Positions 28,995-37,258 of a DNA stretch of 64,000 nucleotides are shown here, piece by piece. The notes under the pieces are model-generated. The model ran no database searches. It had not been told where the DNA came from and worked only from the letters and a program-made list of their open reading frames with translations. The position numbers and the translations under genes are program-made. How positions within the stretch are numbered: position 1 is the stretch's first letter; the number at the start of each line of letters is the position of its first letter. Source of the stretch: Streptomyces solicavernae (GTDB lineage: Bacteria; Actinomycetota; Actinomycetes; Streptomycetales; Streptomycetaceae); assembly GCF_029968095.1 (NCBI RefSeq), contig NZ_JASCIR010000001.1, positions 494,058 through 558,057 on the forward strand, read 5' to 3'.

Positions 28995-30587
28995 TCAGGT
29001 GGTCGGCGCCGGCTCGGGGAGGCCGGGTCCCGCGCACCGCACGTCCGCCTCCGGCACCTCCCCCTCGACCAGGTACGCGGCGACCGCCGAGTCCACGCAC
29101 GCGTTGCCACGGCTGGCGAACACGCCGTGCGAGTAGTCGTCGTGCAGGGTGATCAGGCGCGATCCCGGGAGCCTGCGGGCGAGTTGGCGTGCGCCCTCGA
29201 CGGGGGTGACGGGGTCGTGCTCCGAGGCGACCAGGAGGACGGGCGGGGCGGAGTCGCTGCCGAGCGGGGTGCGGGCGGCCGGCCGGTGGTGCCAGTACGC
29301 GCAGGTGGTGGCCTCCATGCCGGTCAGCACGGGGAGCGGGTCGACGCGGCGGGTGGCGCGGAGGTCGGCGAGGATCCGGCCGGGCGTGGGCCCGGGGCCG
29401 TCCGCGCACTTCACGGTGCGGTTGGCGGCCTCGAAGGTGCGTGCGGCGGGGCTGTCGTGCGGCTCGTCCGGCCGGAGCCCGGTCACCTCGCCGTCCCGCA
29501 GATATGTGCGGATGCCGTCGGCGAGCGGCTCCCAGCGCTCGGTGCGGCCGAGGGCACGGTAGACGGCGCGGTCGAACTCGGCGGCCCCGAAGCCCTGTTG
29601 CGGCTCGGCGGCGAGTCCGCGCCGGGTGCGCTCGTAGGAGTCCCGCACACCGGCCGGGTCGTCGCCGAGGCCGAAGCGGGAGTCGTGCCGGGCGGTCCAG
29701 GCGAAGAACACGGCGCGCTGGCGCAGCAGTGCACGGCTCTGGCGTACGTCGAACTCGTACCAGGACCACGGTCCGACCACGCTGTCGAGCACCATCCGGC
29801 CGACGCGGTGCGGGAAGCGGTGGGCGTAGGCCGCGCCGAGGTAGCTGCCGTAGGAGACGCCGAGGAAGTGTGTGCGGGGCTCGCCGAGCGCGGCGCGCAG
29901 GGCGTCCATGTCGCGCACCGTGGCGGCGGTCGACAGGTGCGGCAGGGCCGCGCCGACCCCGGCCGCGCAGTCGTCGGCCATCCGGTCCAGGGAGCGCAGG
30001 TACGCGGCCTCCGCGGTGCGGCCGACCGGCACCGGGTCGGCGGCCGGGCTGGCGAAGAGCCCGCCCATCGGGCCGCAGTCGGCGGGTGCGCTGCGCCCGG
30101 TGCCGCGCGGGTCGAAGCCGACGACGTCGTACGAGCGGCGCACGCTCTCGGGGAGTCTGGCCCGCTTCGTCACGGCGTACGGCAGCCCGGAGCCGCCCGG
30201 CCCGCCGGGGTTGACGAGCAGCGCGCCGCGCCGTTCGGCGGGGGTGCCGGAGGCGGGCACCCGGGAGACGGCGATGCGTATGCGCTCGCCGTGCGGTTGG
30301 TCCCAGTCGAGGGGGACGTCGAGCTCGCCGCATTCGACGCGGTCCGGGGCGGGCGGCGCGGGCACGGAGTCCGGGCAGTCGCCGAAGCGCAGCGTGGGCC
30401 CGGCGTGGGCGGCGGGCGCGGGGAGCGACGCGGCGAGCGTGGCGGTGAGGAAGGTGACCGCGGCGAAGGCGGCGCGGCCGGAGCGACGGGCGGGGCGGGC
30501 GCACAGCGCGGGGCGGGCGCACAGCGCGGGGCGGGCGCACAGCGCGGTGCGGCGGGGGCGGTGTTCGGCAGGGGGCACGGGTCTCAC
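28995..30587 (-). CDS. Secreted alpha/beta-hydrolase peptidase (tripeptidyl aminopeptidase/S33-type)
   Basis: 530 residues from GTG 30587. A long basic N-region, containing three ALCARP repeats, precedes a Sec signal peptide (AAFAAVTFLTATLAASLPAPAAHA). Oxyanion motif VNPGGPGGSG, nucleophile GVSYG (Ser245), Asp in VASEHDPVTP and His in DDYSHGVF form the triad; the last ~100 residues are the TAP-like C-terminal domain. Exported, cleaves short peptides from the N-terminus. The gene is divergent from the metallophore-like operon and its start lies 52 bp from the Zur-type box, so co-regulation is possible. Confidence 0.9.
   Translation of the reverse strand: MRPVPPAEHRPRRTALCARPALCARPALCARPARRSGRAAFAAVTFLTATLAASLPAPAAHAGPTLRFGDCPDSVPAPPAPDRVECGELDVPLDWDQPHGERIRIAVSRVPASGTPAERRGALLVNPGGPGGSGLPYAVTKRARLPESVRRSYDVVGFDPRGTGRSAPADCGPMGGLFASPAADPVPVGRTAEAAYLRSLDRMADDCAAGVGAALPHLSTAATVRDMDALRAALGEPRTHFLGVSYGSYLGAAYAHRFPHRVGRMVLDSVVGPWSWYEFDVRQSRALLRQRAVFFAWTARHDSRFGLGDDPAGVRDSYERTRRGLAAEPQQGFGAAEFDRAVYRALGRTERWEPLADGIRTYLRDGEVTGLRPDEPHDSPAARTFEAANRTVKCADGPGPTPGRILADLRATRRVDPLPVLTGMEATTCAYWHHRPAARTPLGSDSAPPVLLVASEHDPVTPVEGARQLARRLPGSRLITLHDDYSHGVFASRGNACVDSAVAAYLVEGEVPEADVRCAGPGLPEPAPTT
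30491..30544 (-). repeat. Three perfect 18-bp tandem repeats in the peptidase signal region
   Basis: CGGGGCGGGCGCACAGCG occurs at 30491-30508, 30509-30526 and 30527-30544 and encodes ALCARP three times in the n-region before the hydrophobic signal core. Unit length keeps the frame. Confidence 0.9.
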
Positions 30588-30636
30588 GTTTCCGGGGCAG
30601 GGGGCGTCGGCCGGGCGGAGGGCTCGGCGACATCAG

Positions 30637-30665
30637 ATGACAATGAAAACGATTGTCGATAAGGT
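30637..30665 (+). promoter_or_regulatory. Zur-type box overlapping the promoter of the metallophore-like operon
   Basis: GACAAT (30639-30644) and ATTGTC (30652-30657) are a perfect inverted repeat around GAAAACG. TGAAAACGATTGTC matches the actinobacterial Zur consensus (TGAAAATGATTTTCA) at 12 of 15 positions. It covers the -35 and spacer of a promoter ATGACA (30637-30642), 17 bases, TAAGGT (30660-30665), which fits repression by zinc-loaded Zur. It does not resemble the Streptomyces DmdR iron box (TTAGGTTAGG type). Confidence 0.7.
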
Positions 30666-30750
30666 CCCTCTCGGTCAAGCCGACGCCGCCCGCCGAGGGC
30701 CGTCGTACGCAGGGCCGTCATGCCCAATCAAGCGCTGAAAAGGGGACGTT

Positions 30751-32010
30751 GTGGCACATCTGCTGATGGTCGAGAGCTGGGTGGGATCGATGAGCAGACT
30801 GCTGCCTCGGGCGATCCGCGAGGCGGGGCACGCGTTCACGTTCCTCACCCGTGACCTGCACCACTACCTGCGCGCCGCCCCGGAGGCCGCCGCGCATCCG
30901 CTGCTCGGGGCGCGGCATGTGCTGACCGCCGAGACCAACGACGCCGAGGCGCTGCTGCCGTTCGTCGAGCGGGCGCACGCGGCGCTGCGCTTCGACGGGG
31001 TCATCACGTCGTGCGACTACTACCTGCCCACGGCCGCCCGGATCGCCGGCCGGCTCGGCCTTCCCGGCCCCACGGCGGAGTCGGTCGGGAGCGCCTGCCG
31101 CAAGGACCTGACGCGTCGGGTCCTTGCCGACGCCCGGGTGCCGGGGCCGCGGTTCGCGGTGTGCGCGAGCCTGGCGGAGGCCACGGACGCGGCGCGCGGT
31201 CTTGGCTTTCCGCTGGTGCTCAAGCCGGTCGACCTGTGCGCGGGCATGTTCGTGCGCCGGGTGGACGACGAGGCCGCGCTGGCCCGCGCCCACCGCGCCC
31301 TGGCCGGCTTCCCGGTGAACGCCCGGGGCCAGCGCCGCGATCCGGTCGTCCTCCTGGAGGAGCTGCTCGACGGCCTTGAGGTCAGCGTCGAGACGGTGTC
31401 GTACGGCGGGACCGCGCACGTCGTCGGCGTCACCGACAAGAGTGTGGGCGGGGCACCCGCGTTCATCGAGACGGGCCACATGTTCCCCGCGGCACTTGCG
31501 GCGGCGGACGCGGAGGCCGCCGTGCACACCGCGTGCGCGGCCGTGCAGGCGCTGGGCCTCGACGAGGTCGTGGCGCACACCGAGGTCAAGCTGACCACGG
31601 ACGGGCCGCGCGTCGTCGAGGTCAACCCGCGGCCCGCGGGCAACCGCATCACCGAACTGGTCCGGCACGTCACCGGCGTCGACCTGGCCGCGGCCGCGGT
31701 GGACGTCGCCCTCGGCCGCGCACCCGACCTGGAGCGCAGGGCGACGGGGCTGAGCAGCGCCGCGATCGGGTTCCTCGTACCGGAGACGGAAGGGACGCTG
31801 ACTCAGATCGCGGGGGCCGGTCAAGTGCGGGACGCCGAGGGGCTGTTGGAGCTGCAGCTCGCCGAGCCGGGGCGGGCGGTCAGGGCCGCCGGGAGCAACA
31901 ACGAGTACCTGGGCCACGTCATGGCCGGTGACGCGGACGGTCCGGGCGCCCGCGACCGTGTCGAGGCCCTGCTCGCCGTGCTCGGTCCGCAGGTGGAGGC
32001 CGCCCGATGA
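30751..32010 (+). CDS. ATP-grasp ligase, first gene of metallophore-like operon
   Basis: 419 residues from GTG 30751 with AGGGGA five bases upstream. ATP-grasp elements: ACRKDLTRRVLADARVPGP, GFPLVLKPVDLCAGMFVRRV, VLLEELLDGLEVSVETV and EVKLTTDGPRVVEVNPRPAGN with the Glu/Asn metal ligands. It resembles carboxylate-amine ligases that make small peptides or amides (BL00235/PurK-like), so it likely couples an amino acid to an amine with ATP. ATGA overlap with the next gene at 32007. It follows the Zur-type promoter by 85 bp. Confidence 0.85.
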   Translation: MAHLLMVESWVGSMSRLLPRAIREAGHAFTFLTRDLHHYLRAAPEAAAHPLLGARHVLTAETNDAEALLPFVERAHAALRFDGVITSCDYYLPTAARIAGRLGLPGPTAESVGSACRKDLTRRVLADARVPGPRFAVCASLAEATDAARGLGFPLVLKPVDLCAGMFVRRVDDEAALARAHRALAGFPVNARGQRRDPVVLLEELLDGLEVSVETVSYGGTAHVVGVTDKSVGGAPAFIETGHMFPAALAAADAEAAVHTACAAVQALGLDEVVAHTEVKLTTDGPRVVEVNPRPAGNRITELVRHVTGVDLAAAAVDVALGRAPDLERRATGLSSAAIGFLVPETEGTLTQIAGAGQVRDAEGLLELQLAEPGRAVRAAGSNNEYLGHVMAGDADGPGARDRVEALLAVLGPQVEAAR

Positions 32011-32840
32011 GCACCGCCACGGCCGTACGGGCCGACGCGTCGTCGTACCAGGATCTCGTCGCGGCCGTGCTGCGCGGGGAGTTCGGGCCGGATCCGCGGG
32101 CCGAGCGGGTGTCGGTGGCGTTCACCACCCGGCAGGCCGTACGGCACGAGGGGCGCTGCGGCGGCTACCGCAACGAGGTGCTCAGCCTGCGCCTCGGCGA
32201 GGCCGTCGGGTCCTGCGCGGTCGAGCCGGGCGAGCTGTCCGACGGGGCGGTGGAGGAGTGCGTGGGTGCGGACATCGCCCGACTCCTGGGCCACGCGCCC
32301 CTTCCGGTGCGGGTGGCGGCGCTCGACGCGTATCTGATGCGGGCCCGGCCGCACTCCCCCGCGCACGGTGCGCGGCCCTTCGCCCTGCCCGCCGGTGGCT
32401 CCCTGGACAAGTCGCGGGCGCGGGCGCGGGCCGTCGTGGAGCTGATCGACGCGGCGCCGGGTGCGAGGGTGCTGGTCGTCGGCGTCGTGAACTCGCTGCT
32501 CGAAGCGTTGCGGGAGCGCGGACTCCGGTATGTGCCGTGCGACCTCAAGGGCGGTACGACCGAATGGGGCGAGCCCGTACGGACGGACGCGCACGCCGCG
32601 CTTGAGCGCTGCGAGGTGGTGCTCGCGTCCGGGATGACGCTCGGCAACGGCAGCTTCGAGCCGTTGCGGGAGCACGCCCTCGCACACGGCAAGCCGCTCG
32701 TGATGTTCGCGCAGACCGGCAGCGCGGTGCTGCCCCGGCTGATCGGCGCCGGCGTGAGCGCGGTGTGCGCCGAGCCGTACCCGTTCTTCTGGCTGGACGG
32801 CGGTCCTGGCACGGTGCACCGGTACGGGGCCGCCCGATGA
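32007..32840 (+). CDS. DUF364/DUF4213 'putative heavy-metal chelation' protein
   Basis: 277 residues, soluble. The N-terminal part resembles DUF4213 (SCAVEPGELSDGAVEECVG, then VAALDAYLMR). The C-terminal half, VLVVGVVNSLLEALRERG, ASGMTLGNGSFEPL and HGKPLVMFAQTGSAVLPRL, AEPYPFFWLDGGPG, is typical of DUF364, a Rossmann-like domain named for presumed metal chelation. In this operon it may act as an enzyme or metal-sensing chaperone in ligand assembly. Overlaps both neighbours by 4 bases. Family call from memory of motif patterns. Confidence 0.7.
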   Translation: MSTATAVRADASSYQDLVAAVLRGEFGPDPRAERVSVAFTTRQAVRHEGRCGGYRNEVLSLRLGEAVGSCAVEPGELSDGAVEECVGADIARLLGHAPLPVRVAALDAYLMRARPHSPAHGARPFALPAGGSLDKSRARARAVVELIDAAPGARVLVVGVVNSLLEALRERGLRYVPCDLKGGTTEWGEPVRTDAHAALERCEVVLASGMTLGNGSFEPLREHALAHGKPLVMFAQTGSAVLPRLIGAGVSAVCAEPYPFFWLDGGPGTVHRYGAAR

Positions 32841-33949
32841 GCGTCCTGACCGACCGCCGCCCTCAACACACCTACGGCAACCGGGAGTTGCTGCGGCTGC
32901 TCGGCGGCACCCCGCTCGCGCATGTCACCGTCGACCTGCCCTGTCCGCAGCCCGGTTTCTGGGCGAAGCTCGAAGGGCTCGGGGCGGGCGGCATGAAGGC
33001 GCGGGCAGCCGTGTCGATGCTGCTCGGCGCCCGTGAGCGCGGCGAGCTGCGGCCGGGTGCGCCGGTGGTGGAGTCCACCTCGGGGACGCTCGGCGTGGGC
33101 CTCGCCTTCGCCGGTCAGGCGCTGGGGCATCCGATCGTGCTCGTCGGGGACGCCGAACTGGAGCCGTCCATGCGGCAGTTGCTGCGGGCGCACGGCGCCC
33201 GGCTTGAGATCGTCGACCGTCCGGCGGCCGAGGGCGGCTGGCAGGCGGCGCGGCTCGCCCGGCTCCGGGAACTGCTCGCGGTACTCCCGGGCGCGTACTG
33301 GCCCGACCAGTACAACAACCCGGACAACACCGCCGGTTACACCTCGCTCGCGGCCGAACTCGCCGCGCAGCTGGACCACTTGGACATCCTGGTGTGCAGT
33401 GTCGGCACCGGCGGGCACAGTGCGGGCGTGATCGGTCCGCTGCGGCGGCACTGGCCGCAGCTGCGGCTGATCGGCGTGGACGCCACCGGCTCGACAATCT
33501 TCGGGCAGCCCGCCAGGCCCCGGCTGATGCGCGGCCTGGGCAGCTCCATCCATCCGCGCAACGTCGCCTACGACGCGTTCGACGAGGTGCACTGGGTGGG
33601 CCCGGCCGAGGCCGCCGACGCCTGCCGCCGCCTCGCCGCGGGCGCGTTCGTCAGCGGCGGCTGGAGCACCGGGGCCGCGGCCCTCGTCGCCGCGTGGGCG
33701 GCCCGCGTCCACCCCGGGGCGGTGGTCGCCACGGTCTTCCCCGACGGCCCGCACCGCTACCTGAACAGCGTGTACGACGACGACTTCGCCGCCGCGCACG
33801 GACTCGACCGCACCGCCGCCGTACGCCCCGTGGAGATCCCGTACCCCCGGGCCGTGGAGGCCGCCGGCTGGGTGCGGTGCGGCACCGTCACCGACCCGCT
33901 CGCCCACCCTGCGGCGGGCCTCAGCACCCCAGTGGAAGAACACCAGTGA
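32837..33949 (+). CDS. PLP-dependent cysteine-synthase-family enzyme (SbnA/AesA-like role proposed)
   Basis: 370 residues of the fold-type II PLP family. Residues GLGAGGMKARAAV place the Schiff-base lysine at K54; ESTSGTLGVGLAFA is the substrate loop (usual ESTSGNTG; N replaced by L region), and VCSVGTGGHSAGV the phosphate-binding loop. Relatives such as SbnA use O-phosphoserine and glutamate to build the C-N bond of diaminopropionate-type metallophores, and a similar enzyme works in EDDS synthesis. That suggests this enzyme forms the amino-carboxylate skeleton; no SbnB-like dehydrogenase is present. Coupled on both sides by overlaps. Confidence 0.75.
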   Translation: MSVLTDRRPQHTYGNRELLRLLGGTPLAHVTVDLPCPQPGFWAKLEGLGAGGMKARAAVSMLLGARERGELRPGAPVVESTSGTLGVGLAFAGQALGHPIVLVGDAELEPSMRQLLRAHGARLEIVDRPAAEGGWQAARLARLRELLAVLPGAYWPDQYNNPDNTAGYTSLAAELAAQLDHLDILVCSVGTGGHSAGVIGPLRRHWPQLRLIGVDATGSTIFGQPARPRLMRGLGSSIHPRNVAYDAFDEVHWVGPAEAADACRRLAAGAFVSGGWSTGAAALVAAWAARVHPGAVVATVFPDGPHRYLNSVYDDDFAAAHGLDRTAAVRPVEIPYPRAVEAAGWVRCGTVTDPLAHPAAGLSTPVEEHQ

Positions 33950-35073
33950 AGTCAACTCTGCGCACCGTGCGCCTCCAGCTCACCGAACCCCTGCGAATAT
34001 CCCGCTCCACCATGGCCGCCCGTGACGCCGTGTGGCTGACCGTCGAGCACGACGGGCAGCGCGGCCACGGCGAGGCCGTCAGCAGCGTGTACTACGGCCT
34101 CGACGCCCCCGAACTGGAGCGTCAACTGCACGCCTGCGGGCGGTGGTTGACCGGCTTCCCCGACCCGGAGACCGCCCTTGACGCCCTGCGGGACGAGCCC
34201 GGGCGTCCCGGCGCGGCGCCCGGCGCAGCGCGCAGCTCGGGGCCCGGCGCGGCGCCCGGCGCAGCGCGCAGCTCGGGGCCCGGCGCGGCGCCCGGCGTGA
34301 TGGCCGCCGTGGAGTCCGCGCTCCTCGACCTCGCCGGCCGGCGCGCGGGCCTGCCCGTGCACCGCCTCCTCGGCTCCGCCGCGGCCCGCCCCTCCGCCGC
34401 GACCGCCCGCACCATCGGCATCACCCGGCCCGACCGGGCCGCCGCCCAGGCCGCCGCACTGGTCCGCGCCGGGTTCTCCGTGCTCAAGGTGAAGGCCGGC
34501 ACCCCGGACCCCGCGGACGACCTGGCGCGCGTCCGGGCCGTACGGGCCGCCGCGCCCGGGGCCCGCCTGCTGCTCGACCCCAACGGGGCATGGGGCTTCG
34601 CGACCGCCCGCCACCTGCTCCCGCAGTACGCCGATCTGGGCGTGGAGGCCGTGGAGCAGCCGGTGCCGCCGGGCACTCCGGACGAGCTGGCGCGGCTCGC
34701 CGAGGCGTCGCCGCTGCCGGTCATCGCGGACGAGGACGCGGCGGACCTCGCGGACGCGGCGCGGCTCGCCGGGCGCGTGCACGGCATCAACGTCAAGCTC
34801 GCCAAGTGCGGCGGGGCCGGCGCGGCCCTGCGGATCGCCGAGCTGGTCGAGGGCACGGGCACCGCGCTGATGCTGGGCTGCCTGACCGCCAGCACCCTCG
34901 GCATCGCGCCCGCCGTGCACCTCGTGGACCGGGCCCGCTGGGTCGACCTCGACGGGCATCTGCTGCTCGCCGACGACCCGTGGACCGGCATCGGCGGCGC
35001 CGACGGAACCGTGACCGCCCCCGCGGGTTCGGGACTCGGCGTACGGCTGCGTGCGGCGGGGGCGGAGGCGTGA
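33946..35073 (+). CDS. Enolase-superfamily enzyme (dipeptide epimerase / muconate cycloisomerase-like)
   Basis: 375 residues from GTG 33946. Catalytic K-x-K is LKVKAG (K181/K183); metal ligands D211 (DPNGAW), E237 (EQPV) and D262 (ADED); the second lysine lies in NVKLAKCGG (K284/K287). These are the residues of the MLE/dipeptide epimerase subgroup, so it may invert a stereocentre on an amino acid or dipeptide made by the upstream ligase. Residues ~89-118 are an in-frame tandem repeat (PGAAPGAARSSG) inserted between N-domain and barrel. Overlaps both neighbours. Confidence 0.8.
   Translation: MKSTLRTVRLQLTEPLRISRSTMAARDAVWLTVEHDGQRGHGEAVSSVYYGLDAPELERQLHACGRWLTGFPDPETALDALRDEPGRPGAAPGAARSSGPGAAPGAARSSGPGAAPGVMAAVESALLDLAGRRAGLPVHRLLGSAAARPSAATARTIGITRPDRAAAQAAALVRAGFSVLKVKAGTPDPADDLARVRAVRAAAPGARLLLDPNGAWGFATARHLLPQYADLGVEAVEQPVPPGTPDELARLAEASPLPVIADEDAADLADAARLAGRVHGINVKLAKCGGAGAALRIAELVEGTGTALMLGCLTASTLGIAPAVHLVDRARWVDLDGHLLLADDPWTGIGGADGTVTAPAGSGLGVRLRAAGAEA
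34207..34297 (+). repeat. 36-bp tandem repeat (2.5 copies) inside the enolase-family gene
   Basis: Identical 36-bp units at 34207-34242 and 34243-34278 with a partial copy to 34297. Encodes PGAAPGAARSSG twice; reading frame preserved. Confidence 0.9.
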
Positions 35074-36401
35074 ACGCGCTGCGCGCGACGCGCTCCTTCC
35101 GGCTGCTGCGCGCGACGCGCTCCTTCCCGCTGCTGCGCGAGGCGCGCTCCTTCCCGCTCGCGATCCGGCTGCTCCTGGTCAACCAGCTCGGCGTCAACAC
35201 CGGCTTCTACCTGCTCGTCCCCTATCTCGCCCTGCACCTGAGCGACGACCTCGGCCTGTCGGCGGCGGTCGTCGGGATGGTGCTCGGCGTGCGCAACCTC
35301 AGCCAGCAGGGTCTGTTCCTCATCGGCGGTTCGGCCGCGGACCGGCTCGGGGCGCGCGGCGTCATTATCGCCGGATGCGCCCTGCGCACGGTCGGCTTCG
35401 GCCTGTTCGCGCTCGGCGACGGGCTTGCCGTGCTGCTCGCCGCCTCGGTGCTCAGCGGGCTCGCCGGGGCGCTGTTCAACCCGGCCGTGCGCGCCTATCT
35501 GGCCCTGGAGGCGGGCGCGCGCAAGGCGGAGGCGTTCGCGCTGTTCAACGTGTTCGCCACCACGGGCGCGCTGATCGGCCCGCTGCTCGGCAGTGCGCTG
35601 CTCCTGGTCGACTTCCGCACCTCGGCGCTCACGGCCGCCGGGATCTTCGCGGTGCTGACGGTCGCCCAGGCGGTGGTGCTTCCGGCGCGGAAGGTCGAGG
35701 CCCGCGCAAACAGCGTCGTCGCGGACTGGCGGGAGGTGGTGGGCAACCGGCGCTTCGTGGCGTTCGCGCTCGCCATGGTCGGCCTGTTCACCCTGGAGAA
35801 CCAGCTGTATCTGCTGCTCCCGGACGGCGCGCGCCGCGCCACCGGCTGGGACGGCGCCGCCGGACTTGTCTTCCTGGTCGGCACGCTCACCAACCTGTGG
35901 CTCCAGCTGCGCATCACGCGCGCCCTCAAGTGCCGGGGCAGCAGGGCGCGTTGGATCAGTGCGGGGGTGGCGCTGATGGGCCTGTCGTTCCTGCCTCCGC
36001 TGGCGGTGACGCTGTACGAGGGCGCCCCCGACGGTGTGGCGGACGCGGCGCTGCGGGCGGTGCCCGTGCTCGCCGGTGCGCTGCTCCTGTACCTCGGCGT
36101 GATGATCGCCCAGCCGTTCGTCATGGAGCTGATCCCGGGCTTCGGCCGCCCCGAGCTGACCGGCACGTACTTCGGCCTGTTCTACGTGGTCTCGGGGGTG
36201 GCGGCCGCCGTCGGCAACACCGGCGTCGGCTGGGCCATGGACACCGGTGCGCGCACCGGCCTCGGCTGGCTGCCCTGGGTGTGCTGCCTGGCCTTCGGCC
36301 TCGCCTCGGCCGCCGCGGTGGCCTGGCTGCACCGGCGCGCCGCCCTGCCCGCACCCGCCGCGCCCGCCGAGCGCGCCGCGCCCGCCGAGGCGACGGCATG
36401 A
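35070..36401 (+). CDS. MFS exporter
   Basis: 443 residues from GTG 35070 (stop of the previous gene overlaps). About 11-12 hydrophobic segments; MFS loop motif IGGSAADRLGARGVIIAG after TM2 and a typical efflux-family FNPAVRAYLALEA. Most likely exports the small molecule made by the operon. The N-terminal ~28 residues are a triple repeat (LLRATRSFP type) and unlike other family members. Overlaps the methyltransferase gene by 4 bases. Confidence 0.82.
   Translation: MNALRATRSFRLLRATRSFPLLREARSFPLAIRLLLVNQLGVNTGFYLLVPYLALHLSDDLGLSAAVVGMVLGVRNLSQQGLFLIGGSAADRLGARGVIIAGCALRTVGFGLFALGDGLAVLLAASVLSGLAGALFNPAVRAYLALEAGARKAEAFALFNVFATTGALIGPLLGSALLLVDFRTSALTAAGIFAVLTVAQAVVLPARKVEARANSVVADWREVVGNRRFVAFALAMVGLFTLENQLYLLLPDGARRATGWDGAAGLVFLVGTLTNLWLQLRITRALKCRGSRARWISAGVALMGLSFLPPLAVTLYEGAPDGVADAALRAVPVLAGALLLYLGVMIAQPFVMELIPGFGRPELTGTYFGLFYVVSGVAAAVGNTGVGWAMDTGARTGLGWLPWVCCLAFGLASAAAVAWLHRRAALPAPAAPAERAAPAEATA
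35079..35159 (+). repeat. 27-bp tandem repeat (3 copies) at the start of the MFS gene
   Basis: Units at 35079-35105, 35106-35132 and 35133-35159, each starting CTGCGCG and ending CTCCTTCC(C/G)GCT; encodes LLRATRSFP-like three times. Frame preserved. Confidence 0.9.
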
Positions 36402-37258
36402 GCGGGCCACGGCTGAGCACCCAGAACCTGCTCACCGACAACCCCGAGCTGTACGAGGCCCGCTTCCCCGACCCCGATCGGCTCGCCGGGCGCTGGGCCG
36501 AGGACACGCTGCGCCGGTACGGATCGGGCCCGCGCGTCCTCGACCTGGGCTGCGGCACCGGCCGGGACGCCGCGCACCTGCACCGCGCGGGCCGCACGGT
36601 CACCGGCGCCGACCTGTCCGACGCGATGCTCTCGTACGCCCGCGCCCAGCACCCCGGCCCCGAGTACCGCCGCGCCGACCTGCGGCAATTCGCCTTGCCC
36701 GGGCGGGAGTTCGACGCGGTGGTGTGTCTGGACAGTGCGCTGCTCCACTGCCACACCAATGCCGAGCTCGACGGGTTCCTCGCCTCGGTGCGGGGGTGCC
36801 TGACGCCCGGCGGGCTGCTTGTCGCGGAGCTGCGCAACGGCGCGTTCTTCCTGGGCCGTACGGAACTCCTCGGCGCGCCGCGCGTCGACGGCTTCATGTG
36901 GCGGGGCGTCGCGTACGAGTCCACCACCACGCTGTCCGTCGACCGCACCGCGCAACTCCTGCGCCGCACCCGGGTGTGGACCAGCGACGACGGGGCGGCG
37001 CCGGTGGAGCAGCGGTCCGCCTGGCGGCTGCTCTTCCCGCAGGAACTGCGGCACATGCTGGCCGGCCACGGCTTCGAGGTGCTGGCCCTGCACGACGGGC
37101 CCGGGCCCCGTTCCGAACCGGCCTGGCGCGAGGGGGACGCGCCCGGATCGGTCACGGACGCCGACCGGCTGCACCTGGTCGCCCGCCTCAACCGACCTGA
37201 TCTGCCCGTCACTTCGGGCCGCACACGACAAGGACACCGCCATGAACGACACCCCTGA
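36398..37258 (+). CDS. Class I SAM-dependent methyltransferase
   Basis: 286 residues. Motif I VLDLGCGTGRDAAHL, then VTGADLSDAML and CLDSALLHCHTN are clear. C-terminal part contains RRTRVWTSDDGAAPVEQRSA and a Pfam Methyltransf_25-like tail. It may methylate an amine or carboxyl of the operon product. Its ATG overlaps the exporter stop, and its own stop lies 17 bases inside the next gene, keeping all genes translationally coupled. Confidence 0.82.
   Translation: MSGPRLSTQNLLTDNPELYEARFPDPDRLAGRWAEDTLRRYGSGPRVLDLGCGTGRDAAHLHRAGRTVTGADLSDAMLSYARAQHPGPEYRRADLRQFALPGREFDAVVCLDSALLHCHTNAELDGFLASVRGCLTPGGLLVAELRNGAFFLGRTELLGAPRVDGFMWRGVAYESTTTLSVDRTAQLLRRTRVWTSDDGAAPVEQRSAWRLLFPQELRHMLAGHGFEVLALHDGPGPRSEPAWREGDAPGSVTDADRLHLVARLNRPDLPVTSGRTRQGHRHERHP

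Noticed and set aside
30637..30665. Iron box (Fur or DmdR/IdeR site)
   Set aside because: Partly matches the E. coli Fur box, but Streptomyces iron control uses DmdR with a TTAGGTTAGG-type site; TGAAAACGATT fits Zur better.
30751..37258. An NRPS or NIS siderophore cluster
   Set aside because: No adenylation, carrier or IucA/IucC-type domains are present; the ligase is ATP-grasp.
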